Made by a program: the position numbers and the translations under genes. From Acanthornis magna (taxonomy: Eukaryota; Chordata; Aves; Passeriformes; Acanthizidae), in contig JAWUZG010000356.1 in assembly GCA_036785705.1 (NCBI GenBank), positions 124,001-188,000 of the forward strand: a stretch of DNA of 64,000 nt, in the 5' to 3' direction. Of this stretch, positions 10,877 to 21,460 are shown piece by piece. A model generated the notes under the pieces. The model saw only the letters and a list, made by a program, of their open reading frames with translations, made no database searches and was not told the origin of the DNA. The stretch's first letter is position 1, and every line of letters begins with the position of its first letter.

Positions 10877-11998
10877 GTAAGAAATGTACCTATGTTTTGA
10901 CCCAGCAGCAGCTGCAACTTCAAAGCAGCTCAGGTAAACAGAGTTAGTCTCCATTCCCGAAACTCTTCACTGCTGGTTGTAAGATTAGGAGCATTTATTG
11001 CACTGTCCCACCATAATGGTGGAGTATGGAAATAAGCTGCACTGCTCCTTTTTCAGACCACTCAATGAATGATTGATTCATCTTGTCTAACTGCAGATTT
11101 ACTTTCTTTTAGCTTTTATAATTCTTTGTGTTTTGTGTGTTAGCATGAAACCAGTTACTAAACCTGAAATGACATTGTTTGCAACTTCCACCCATAACCA
11201 AATCTCCCTGAAATTTCTCAGTTTCCTGTCTCTGCTTGTCTCTGCTCCTGGCTGTGCCAAAGATTTGTAGTGTTGAATCCTTCAAAATGAAGTCTTGGCA
11301 CAAAATTAAAACTTTTTTCTCACTGCTGACTCTTGTATCATTTTCCTTACTGCAGCTCTCAGCAATTTGAAAACTGAGAAATCTTGTAATTCTTTGTGCC
11401 TTTAGCTTCCAGTGTCTTCATTACACAGTAAAACTGATTACTTCCCCAGCACTGTGGCTACAGTTCAGCTTGCTGATCCTCATTCTCTTGATTTCTGAGG
11501 GATTTATGAAGTAGCAGCCAAAGTACTCTGTTGCTTTTTAAAGCCTAGTTGGATTACGCCTATCTCACCAATTTAACATCATCTCAAAAATTGCTAAATC
11601 CACCTCAGAAAGCCTTCTTAATTTCTAAGACTCTCCATTTTTTTTTCAGACTAATTCAATAATTACCAGTTGTTTCTACGTATCAGTTAACTTCTCTGCC
11701 TTTTCTGCTGTCTGGCTTTTTTGAATGCTCTTTCTTGAGGTCTGTCTGGATTTAACTTTTCATCTTTTGCTCTTTTCTCCTTCCACCCTCACAAATTATA
11801 GGATCGCATTTCTTCTATGTGGGAGAAAATAAGATTTTCTGAAAGCACATATGTCTTTCATAATTTGACACAAAATGCCTTTGATGCTGGAAGTTGATGA
11901 TATAGCTCATTATTTAGTGTTTAGTGTTCAGTTAACTTTGCACAAGTTGAGTGGCTGAAAGAAAAAAGTGCTAATAGCTGTATTGTGGTTTTCAACAG

Positions 11999-12092
11999 AA
12001 TTTAATTTCATTTGAACTTGCAGGTAAAAATGAAGATGGTAGGGGCAGATGTCCATTTGATCCTGCTCACAGCTACACGTCTGTTATGGTTG
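11999..12092 (+). pseudogene. SEMA4D: SEMA4D-like exon d
   Basis: Acceptor CAACAG, donor GTAAGT, phase 0 to 1. It encodes GKNEDGRGRCPFDPAHSYTS and VMV, the CPFDP motif typical of Sema domains. No stop. Confidence 0.85.
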
Positions 12093-13027
12093 GTAAGTTC
12101 AGACTTTGCATTCCTTCTTATGTTTCGAAAATGTTTTATCTTTTCCACTGTCACCATCCAGTCTGTCATTATCAAAATGGTAGCTTGCATCTGTATTTTT
12201 TGTCTTTATTTTAAAGTATAGACATTAAAATACTTACATAGTCAACCTTAGCATCTTTCTTAAAAGGAGAACTTCAAACTCTAGGTTGTTTTGGAAGCAA
12301 CTTCTAAAATACTAATTTTCAAACTGTATTTCCTGGTGTTAAAGATATTTAATTCAGAGAGTCTAAATGTGCTTAGAGTGCCCTTGTAGTATCAATTACT
12401 GTGATTTCAGTAAATATAACAAGTAGTATTGTTATCTGTCCTGAAGGCATGCGACAGAATAGGGAAGCGAGGTATTTATTGCATGTGTACTTACTGCATG
12501 GAAACTCGCCGCTGAATCTTGATTGGGGAAGGCAGAATTTGTGGCTTTACCTGAGTGTCTCACGGTCATAAGAGAGAAGCTCAACTTAGCATGAAATGGG
12601 AAATAAGAAAAAGAAACAAACATGCTCCCTGCATTGTGCCTAAATTTGTACAAGTCAAGTTTGAATAATGGTGGCATAGAAAGAGAGGAAAATAATTACA
12701 GACTTCTGATGCATTTAAGTAAATCTGCATGTGTTTACATAAATGGTAGGTTTTCATGTTAAGTGTTAAAGTCCCACAAAAACAACGTTGACTTTTGTCA
12801 GTTCTAGTGTTAGAGCAATAATAATAATAAACCCAAGTGTGGAAGTGTTAGGCTTGAGAGTGATCGGCAGAAATGTAAACATAAAAGACATGTCTAGGGC
12901 AATTCAGAGGGAATCCATGTTTATTTTTTCTTGTGGGAAGTTTAAACATAGATAGACTCACCAAATATTTATGTACCCTTTTTGGTATCTAGTCCATAAG
13001 TTCAATTCTTTTGGTTTTGTGTTGAAG

Positions 13028-13141
13028 ATGAGGAGCTTTATTCTGGGACTTCTAACAATTTGTTGGGAAGTGAACCTATTATTTCACAGCACTCTCGTTG
13101 AAGCTCTCTGAGAACAGAGTATCCAATACCTTGGCTTAATG
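13028..13141 (+). pseudogene. SEMA4D: SEMA4D-like exon e, with in-frame TGA
   Basis: Acceptor AAG, donor GTAAGT, phase 1 to 1. It encodes ELYSGTS..NLLGSEPIIS and, after a TGA at 13099-13101, SSLRTEYPIPWLN. The alignment to SEMA4D has no length change around the stop, so this is a point mutation rather than a frameshift. Confidence 0.85.
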
Positions 13142-13998
13142 GTAAGTGGGCATGAGAAATGTCCCAAACAAGTTCCTTTTCCTTCTTCAACACCATGGGT
13201 ACAGAGTGTGTATCTTAGCTGGCTAAGGAGCAATCGTCAGGTGTCTCAAAGAGATGGATTTTGGTGTGCTGGCCTACACTGTGCGTGTGTGCCCTCATGC
13301 ATGCCATCAAGAGCTTTTATTTTGAAATTTCAGGATTTTTATCGGCATTGATGATGAAAACAGCTTCAGAATAGACACACTTCAACTTGACATGAACGGT
13401 TTATTTCTTTTCTGCTTGTTTATCCTTGCAATAATGCAGTTTGGTTATGATACAGGAAGGAATAGAATGGTTTTGCTCTTGAATTGGTTCTCAAATTGAG
13501 CTGATCATGGTTCTTGGCTCTTTCAGTTCCTGAATTTCAAAATTCACTGAGTTTTGTGGTTGCTCAGAGGTTTGAGGCTTTGTGCCAAAAAGGACCAAAA
13601 TCATGATCATTGTGTCCAAAAAGGATAGGATTGGACAGAGGCAGGCAAAGGAGGGTTGCCTTTGCAGGCCCATTAGAAAACCACATTTGAATGTGGCCTG
13701 AAAAATGATGAGGTAATGAGCTGTCACATCATAGGTATCTCTCAGGTATCTTAGTGCTATCACATAGGTTTTAGGGGTTTTTGTTTTTTTTCTGTTTGTT
13801 TTCAGGTGGTTTGGTTTTTGTTTGGAAATGCTCTTCATATTGTGAACAGCAAAATGTGTAGGCAGGTCAGTGACTGGAGAGGAGGTAAATGCAATGTGGA
13901 GTTTGGAGTTTGGGCGAAAGACAATTTCTGAGGGTCTTGGAGGGAATCAAGTTAGTAGTCGCCTACAGAATAGAAAATACTTCTGTTTGTATCTCTAG

Positions 13999-14150
13999 AG
14001 CCCAGCTTTGTTTTTGCTAATGTGGTAAGAGCAGATCCAAACAGCACAGATGGAGAAGACGACAAGATATACTTCTTTTTCACTGAGGTGTCTGTGGAGT
14101 ATGAATTCATTGGAAAATTGATGATTCCAAGAAGAGCTAGAGTATGCAAG
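13999..14150 (+). pseudogene. SEMA4D: SEMA4D-like exon f
   Basis: Acceptor TCTCTAG, donor GTGGGA, phase 1 to 0. It is open and encodes [30 protein letters not shown] and IPRRARVCK, a highly conserved Sema-domain block. Confidence 0.88.
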
Positions 14151-15487
14151 GTGGGAGATAGTTCCATTTACTTTTACTGTATCTCTTAGAATCTTGTGTG
14201 TGTGTTAAAAAGTATTCATTCTTGTGGACTTACTGCCATGTAAATGGAAGTGATTGAATTTGGTGAATTTTAATGAATGAGCAGTTCCAATTAGGTCGTC
14301 AGAACTGAGAAAGCCAAATGGTTGCTTTGTGAATAAATACTTGATCTATTTTTCACAGTTGTGAAATTTCGGTACATCTGGAGGTTCTGCTCTCCTCTGG
14401 GAGAAAACAAAGCAACCGTGACAAAGAAAACAAAGCAACCGTTTTCCCAACAGCAAATTTATCTGGCTGTTTCATTTTTATGAGGTTAGAAGTTTTATTT
14501 TGACTTTACTGTTTTGTAGTTAAACAGGGAAGTCAAAACATCAGTAATGAGTTAGTGCCCTTGAGATTTCCATTAAACAAGGAGCTGGAGGCAGGTTTAC
14601 ATGGGACTTCTTATTATGGCACTCTGCCTACTGACAGCTTGTGCACACTTTCAGAGGGGAGTATTGTGAAATATGAGAGCTTCATTTATTGTGTTATTCT
14701 GTATTTCAGACTGTTGTTTGAAATGGAAATTGGTGGCAGGTTGCAAATCTATAAGCACTTATACTTAATTGTTTTAATAAATTTTGCAGATTTCCTTTAA
14801 TACATTGCATATACAATTGGGTAATGAGTGGAAATATTAAATGGAAATATGAATACTGTTTCAACATACATTGAAATCTCTCTTTTAGAGACGTATCAGA
14901 GCTACAGGTCAATTATCAAACATTTTGAAACATTTCTAGTCAATAGATCTTAACTTCTTTATGCCTTGGTACCTGCAAATCCTTAATAAAGATGGTAACT
15001 GCTAGAAGGATTAAACCATTGCTGGATTTCTTCCAATGAAATTATCAATGTCAGGCAAGTTTTAAGGCATACTGCCGCATTAGAATTTAAATCAGTTTTG
15101 ATGTCACAGAACAAATGCAATATTACCTATTTCTCTTAAAGGACAGTATAATACTTCCATGCTTGTTTTACTTTTTTCCTAATGATGCATCTCCCATCTC
15201 AGCTTTTTTGAGTGTTGCTGAGGTATGTTCTTCATTAACGCTCGTATTTCATCTTCCCTGTGCGTGCGATAGAAATAATTTTGCGTTATTTTTGTTGAAT
15301 CAATTTTCCTGTAGCTTTCATCCTGTTCTGTTTGTGGATGTGTGAACATTTATTGATGTTGCTAGAGATGAAATGTTACAAAACACCAGGGCTTAGTAAT
15401 TAAGCCACTGTACAGCAGTGGTTCTTAAATGCAAAAATACTGCTAGCACTCCTCACAAACACCTTTTTATTTTTTTAATATCATAAG

Positions 15488-15663
15488 AGGGACCGAGGAG
15501 GATTAAGGACCTTGCAGAAAAAATGGACTTCCTTTCTCAAGGCCAGACTGCTTTGTACCATCCCTGATAAGAATTTAATTTTCAATGTTATCAATGATGT
15601 TTTTATTGTCAAATCTCCAACTTTGAAGGAGCCAGTGATATATGGAGTCTTCACCCCACAACT
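15488..15663 (+). pseudogene. SEMA4D: SEMA4D-like exon g
   Basis: Acceptor ATAAG, donor GTAAGT, phase 0 to 2. It encodes [28 protein letters not shown] and YGVFTPQL. No stop. The acceptor lacks a strong pyrimidine tract right next to it, though T-rich sequence lies just upstream. Confidence 0.85.
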
Positions 15664-15791
15664 GTAAGTGTGCTGTAGCCTTTTCCTGTTTAAGTACCTT
15701 TCATCTCAGCTGGTTACTACAAGAAAATAATAATTCCTCCTATGTTTTGTTGCGTTTTGTTTTTTTTCCTAATTTCTTCCTGTGCTTACAG

Positions 15792-15951
15792 GAATAATGT
15801 GGGGTTGTCAGCAGTGTGTGTGTACAATCTGTCTACTGTAGAAGAGGTTTTCTCAAAAGGAAAATACATGCAGAGTGGTAGAGTAGAACCATCCCATCAT
15901 GTAAAGTGGGTATGATACTACGGGGAGATTCCTAATCCTCGGCCTAGTGCA
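15792..15951 (+). pseudogene. SEMA4D: SEMA4D-like exon h, with in-frame TGA
   Basis: Acceptor TTACAG, donor GTAAGT, phase 2 to 0. It encodes [15 protein letters not shown] and [13 protein letters not shown], then HHVKWV and TGA at 15913-15915 followed by YYGEIPNPRP. SEMA4D has Arg at that place, so CGA to TGA by CpG decay is the simplest origin. Confidence 0.88.
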
Positions 15952-16740
15952 GTAAGTTTCTGTAATCTTGGATCTGATGACTTCTTTTAATGCTCAGTAG
16001 TAAACAGACCAGGGAATACTAGTAACCTGCTAATGATTCATTTGTTTGCCCTCACCTGGTTGCTTCTTGTTGTAAAGACTTTGTAGGAGAATGCTCAAGT
16101 GATGTGTTCTGAATTTTTTATTTGGGAATCAAAGTCTTTGGTTTTTTGGGGTTTTTTAATTTAGAATTAAGTTATTTGCTGGGTTTGTATTTTCATTATT
16201 TTGTTAATAATTTTCTCTGGGAAATAGAATTTAATATACACTAGCAACATCATAAACCTTTTAGTTCAGATGAAAAGAAGGATAGCAATTATTGCGTTGT
16301 CTCAGTAGAGCCAGCACGTTTATCTGGTATAGTGCACTGCTCTGCAAAAGAAAACTTTCCAACACTGGGTCTCTTTCAGACTTTGCCTACTTCCTTAGTT
16401 CCTTACAGTTGTATTGTTGCTAGTGCTTAAAGAGGTGTTGGTTAAAAGTAGGGAAGATGCATGAGAGCACAGAGGGAATGTTTTTTTAGAATGCATTTTG
16501 GACCCAAACGAAAATGTAGTCCAAAGCTCAGGGATTAGTACATCCCAGAAGCCAAAGTGCAGTGAGAGTTGAGGATCTTCCTCGGTACAAAGAGTGTAGT
16601 GTGCAGGTGTGGTTACTGGCCAAAATAATGTGGAGAAGAAAATGCATACAACTGCTGTTAATTGTCTTTATTTTGTAGGAATAAATGATACAATTTGGTT
16701 GTCTCTTTTATTTCCCACCCCCTCTGTGTCCCCCTGCTAG

Positions 16741-16963
16741 TGTATAAACAATGAAGCCAGAGCATCAAACTACATGAGTTCTCTGAATTTACCAGACAAA
16801 ACATTGCTGTTTGTTAGACATCATCCGCTAATGGATGACTCAGTGACCCCAGTGGGAGACAGACCTTGGCTAGTAAAGCGAGATGTGAAGTATACACAGA
16901 TTGTAGTAGACAGAGTCAGAGCACTCAATGGCACCGTCTATGATGTTATGTTCATCGGTACAG
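16741..16963 (+). pseudogene. SEMA4D: SEMA4D-like exon i
   Basis: Acceptor CTGCTAG, donor GTGAGT, phase 0 to 1. It is open for 74 codons and encodes [40 protein letters not shown] and VYDVMFIGT, one of the best conserved parts of SEMA4D. Confidence 0.88.
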
Positions 16964-17055
16964 GTGAGTTCTGCAAAACACTTTTTTTCATGGTGCACTG
17001 ATTGATTTGTTTTCTTAGACAAACTCTTGAGGTTTCCATATTTACAGTGTTTTTA

Positions 17056-17343
17056 TGTTGCTTTGATTTTCTGATATTCGTGGAGATTCATGGAAGCTCT
17101 CAGGAAAGTCAGGCAGGCAGCTCACAAGATGGCAAAAAGAGAAACTTTATTTACAGGAACTTCTTTATATATCCATTAATAATCTGATAATTATTGGTCG
17201 ATAGTTTTTCCACCCCCTATAACGATTGGTTACAACACTAGAGCGTCCAGTACCAAAACAATGAGATTAGAAAGCACAAGAATACAAGTTATCTCTATTC
17301 TCCATGAGAAAGAAGAGAAAGATTTTAAAACAGTGCAACTACA
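17056..17343 (-). mobile_element. Solo LTR, copy B (288 bp)
   Basis: Same length and order of signals as copy A: on the minus strand a CCAATC box, TATATAAAG and AATAAA. The ends are TG...CA. Flanks TTTTTA (17050-17055) and CTTTTA (17344-17349) form a 6-bp target duplication with one mismatch. It lies in the intron about 90 bp downstream of the preceding exon's donor. Confidence 0.82.
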
Positions 17344-17680
17344 CTTTTACACCAGCCGGTGTTTTTGTTAAAATGTAAGGTGCACAGTAAGTGGACAGTC
17401 TTAGGTGATTTGAAAAAGTATTGCAGGAAAAGAACTGCAAAGCTTCAATGAGTTGAGCAAAACCACACAATGTCATCCCCAACTGGTCATTCTGTGTACC
17501 AAAACGTTATTTCTTGCTCAGAGGTCCTGTTGATGGCAAGTGTAATGGTTGCCTTTGACACAGAATTATTCACCTGAACAGGAAGCAGATCATTGAGACA
17601 ACTTACAGCAGTTGTGCAGGCTCTTTTCCTGCCTTTTTGTTTCAAGGATCTTACTTAAACATATTGCTCTGTTGTTTCAG

Positions 17681-17796
17681 ATCGAGGAGCCCTGCACAAA
17701 GCTATCCGCTATGAAAATGGAATGCGTATTATTGAAGAAACACAGCTTTTTCCAAATTTTGAACCAGTCCAAACTCTCTTGCTTTCAGCCAAAACA
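17681..17796 (+). pseudogene. SEMA4D: SEMA4D-like exon j, last exon found
   Basis: Acceptor TGTTTCAG, donor GTAAGT. It encodes [21 protein letters not shown] and [15 protein letters not shown], the end of the Sema domain. The next expected exon would carry the last blade and the PSI domain; none is seen before the ERV2 LTR at 20753. Confidence 0.87.
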
Positions 17797-20752
17797 GTAA
17801 GTGGTGTAAGCATCATGGCAGTCATCTCGTTTTGTTCTTTCACAAAACTTCTTTGTACCACTTTGTGACCTTGTGACAAGAGACGATTGCTGTGCACAGA
17901 GCCAGAGTGTGCATTTGTAACTCACCATGCTGCAGCAATCACACATTGCCTGCTGCATTTTGGTACGTTTGGTAGGTGGCAAGTTTCTGAAGGTGCATGG
18001 ACATGGGGGAGGGGCTGGGGGGGCACAGGTGTGCAGGTCTTCACTTCATTTCCATGTGCAGAAGCTGGAAATGGTGAGGTGTTTTAATAGACCATATTTC
18101 AGGTTAGGAGTAATGTAAAAAACCTGACCCTTTGTTGCTGCTGTAGATTTGTGCAGAAAACTGCCCAGGGCTAAGGAGTGGCGTGTGGTTCTGAGGAAAC
18201 AGACCTAAGAAAAGAGAGCAGTCTTCTAGCACAGAGACTCGGAATTCTGTAGCTAGTTGATTTCTGCTGTCCTAAATCTTGCAGGCTCCTCCCTGCTGGA
18301 TGTGAGAGCAGTTACGTTGCTGCAGCTGTGGGTGAGGACCCCCGGTGAGGTCCTGTCCGCCCAGTCAGGCACCAGCTGCAGCTCCAGCTGGATGGCACAG
18401 GACCTGCTGCAGGCTCCAAACCTGGCAGCTGTCCTCCACCATTCATCAGTCACTTAATTCTGGAGTGGTTTTGTGACAGTAGGAGGATAATCACTGTGTG
18501 TAGTTTGTACACGAGTTAGGTTTCTGGCCCTAGTTCCTCAGACCTTCGATCCATGAATGTGTCTGTCTATGCCTAAAGTCACTTGTAGCATCAGTGAGAT
18601 TTTCTGGGCTTCATAAGGAAGGATTGCCTCTTTTGAAGTATCTGGTGTTAATACCAGCATTCAGTAGCTACCTAGTGATCCGTAAGCGCTCTGCAGCTTA
18701 GGGATTTAGGAATACTTTGAAACAGCTTTTATTTTTGTGTGATATTTAATAAAACTTTGCATGTCAGAGTGATCAGCTCAGTGGAACAGAGCTTTATGCC
18801 ATAATTTTTATGAGCTCATCTTGGATGCTTATTTATCCTTTCATGCTTACAATAGAAAGAAAGGGCAGAATATGTTTTTGCTAGACAAACAAAAATCAGA
18901 ATTAAAGACTTCTGTGCTTAGTGTTCCGTAAACATGTTTGTATTATTTTTATATGATACATCACACTGACAACTCACTTATATATGTGTGTGTATATATA
19001 TATATATAATGTGTGTGTATATATATGTATACAGAGACACACATCAAGTATTTGCGTAATCTGCAAAGAAAGCTTGAAATTACTTGCTTTGACAGGAAGT
19101 TTCAGAATATGCCCTGTCATAGAAGATAGTGATAGATAGCTCTTCTCCGTCTTTTCACGGAGAAACTTCTCTCAGAGCTTAGAATTGAAATAAAACACCG
19201 CTTCCTGCATTGGCACTGCAGAGAGTAACAGTTTGTGTCTTCTGCAAGTGAAAATTTCCATGTTGCAAATATAATTATTGACACATAAAACTAAACCCTA
19301 AAACTGAACTAGTGCTGCCCAGTACATTCCCATGAAAGCAGAGCTACTTTTCAGTGATGCGGAGTGGGAGGTTGGGTCAGGTGCCAGAGTCATGATAACT
19401 GTATAGTCACAGTACCAGCCAAGCAGGGATTCCTGCTGCTCCCCGGCCTGAAAACACAAGTTTCTGCCTCCACAGCCTGTGGCTACTGAAGTCCTTCACA
19501 GAGCTGGTGTTGTTTTATACATCATGGCATCCCATAGTAGTAGATTAACCACAGAAGGGTAATAATTACCCTAATGGTGGGTTTTAGACCTCTTTGGAGT
19601 CCGAGTCCTTTCTGAGTGCATTTTTCAGTAGTCTCTAGGTTCTTCCCATAGTATGGGGAGCATGGTGGGCACAATCTATAGCAGAGCCTATAGTAGATCC
19701 TCTTAACTCCTGCTTGACTGGAAGGCATGTCTGGGGTTTTTTTTAATGGTTTGCTCAGCTCACTGCCTGCTCCCTGAACTCTTGGATGTATTTCCATGTA
19801 TTTCCATCTCCCATGAGCTGGGAAACATGCCGAGACGCTACAGCCCAAGCTCAGTATTTCACCATTTCAGCATTATCCAGCAGGGCACTAGAGAGATGAG
19901 CAGTGCTCGGTGCACTGTGAAAATCTTCGAGCAGAATGGGAAGTTTTCCTAGGAAGTTGTATGTCTCCAACACCATAGACTTCCTTCTGTGAGCACTGCA
20001 ACATAGTCCAGTGCTAATCTAAGTTAAATTTCAGAATGGAAGACTGCATTTGAATGGATGTTTGACTGTCTTTCAAACTGTATCTTCCAGCAGTGCCAGC
20101 AGGTTCTTTTTTGATCCTGTTTTATCTTGCAGTTTCCAGTGTTGAGAGTTTCCTTGAAAGCTGTTTGCACACTTTATATGTGAGATGGATTCCAACTAAT
20201 TTGTGCTTGGTCTTGCAGCTTCCTCTAGAGACTTCGTCATGATCATTGCATTAAAGAGACTGACATGTTCGGCATTCTCATGGCAGAAGCTCCTTACATC
20301 CTTAGTTGAAAAAGCAGTGTTAGTGAGCCCCGAAACCTAAACTGAACCCTAAGATACTCTGTCATTTGTTTTCTTGAGGGTATTTATCATGTCAAGACCA
20401 AATATCTGCACCTGAACATAGGATTTTTGAAGCATGTTTCTGTACTTTAAATCTCTTCTTGGGTGTCTGCTCATCACTTTGTGACCGTACTCATCCTGCT
20501 GGAGTCCAGCAGTCTCACTGCAGACAAGACCCAAGTCCATTTCTGTGCACTGAGATCTGTATGGCTGCAGTACAGGAAAAGCCATTCCATGCTTGGATCC
20601 AGCTGATTTGCCTGACAGCTGCAGTAGGGTGCTGATAAATCTGCTCGGTATTCTGCTCAGGGTGAAGCCAGCCCACTGCTGAGGTGGGCTGTGCCATTCA
20701 GCTTTCTATGCAGAGCGTCTCCAAAAAAGTAGCAGGTCAGTCGCGGTGGTTT
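17797..20752. other. Stretch after the last SEMA4D-like exon, no gene seen
   Basis: No PSI or Ig exon with splice sites was found. It holds a short CpG-poor GC patch (17990-18040), an alternating TG/TA microsatellite at 18975-19035, and otherwise unique-looking sequence. Confidence 0.5.
18975..19035. repeat. TA/TG microsatellite
   Basis: About 60 bp of alternating TATA and TGTG runs. Confidence 0.85.
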
Positions 20753-21422
20753 TGAATTATTAAAATGCAGATATAGATCCAATATCAATATCCACCTGAG
20801 ACGGACAAAGACTCTCTAACTTGTTAAGGTTAGAAAGTGTATGTTTATTTCAGCACCGGAGAGCTGCAGGGATAGCTCCCGAATGTACAGCTCCAAAGTA
20901 ACAATGCAACATAGAACTTATTTATCTATAACAAAAATGCATATTTAACATAAGCGCCTCCCATTCCCCGCTTCATATGGAAATTACCAAAAAGTCATTA
21001 AGCATGCACAGTTCCTGCAATGGAATTGGGTCGGTGGTTGTTAATTTGAGTCTGAGGGCTGCTTTGGATGAAGTAATATGAGTCTTCCTCAGTGTGACCT
21101 TCTTACTTTGTTGATTTTTGACAATACATTTGACCCTGGAAAACTCCCAATGCTCTCTTCTATTGCTTCTAAGTAGGTTGCATCTGGGCAAAATTTGTAA
21201 CTGTCTAGGCTCTCCTTTGAACCTCTTTTCTTAAGATTATTAATTGTCTATTCTAAGCACAGCTGAGTAAATATCAAATAATCAAAGGGCTACTCTGCAT
21301 TTAATCATTAATTTCTTTCTAACTGAGTTCTGCATCTTTTTCTGTTCTAGTTAATTTTAACAAAACTAACTTTTATCTAAAATCTCTACACTTAAGTGTC
21401 TAAAAGAAAACCCTATGTTTCA
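20753..21422 (-). repeat. ERV2 3' LTR (670 bp)
   Basis: It begins TGAAACATAGG on the minus strand right after a purine tract and ends ...TAATTCA. An AATAAA signal lies near 20845 and a T/A-rich promoter region upstream of it. It is nearly identical over its length to 28488-29149 apart from small indels. Confidence 0.85.
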
Positions 21423-21445
21423 TTCCCCACTTCTCTTTTACGATG
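21423..21445 (-). other. ERV2 polypurine tract
   Basis: AAAAGAGAAGTGGGGAA on the minus strand, abutting the LTR TG and lying just past the env stop. Confidence 0.75.
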
Positions 21446-21460
21446 AGTAAATTCTTTTAC

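Larger units (their letters stand above)
7201..17796 (+). pseudogene. SEMA4D: SEMA4D-like gene, Sema-domain exons only, with two in-frame stops
   Basis: Semaphorin-4D (CD100) is a membrane signalling protein whose seven-bladed Sema propeller binds plexin-B. Ten plus-strand exons, each with AG...GT borders and compatible phases, give a collinear Sema domain with family text such as [66 protein letters not shown] and PVQTLLL. The signal-peptide exon and the PSI, Ig, transmembrane and cytoplasmic exons are not seen. TGA stops at 13099-13101 and 15913-15915 and an LTR beside one acceptor make it a probable pseudogene. SEMA4D fits better than the other class 4 members I can recall. Confidence 0.85.

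Noticed and set aside
19290..19310. AAACCCTAAAAC resembling telomeric repeat
   Set aside because: A single partial unit with no tandem array.
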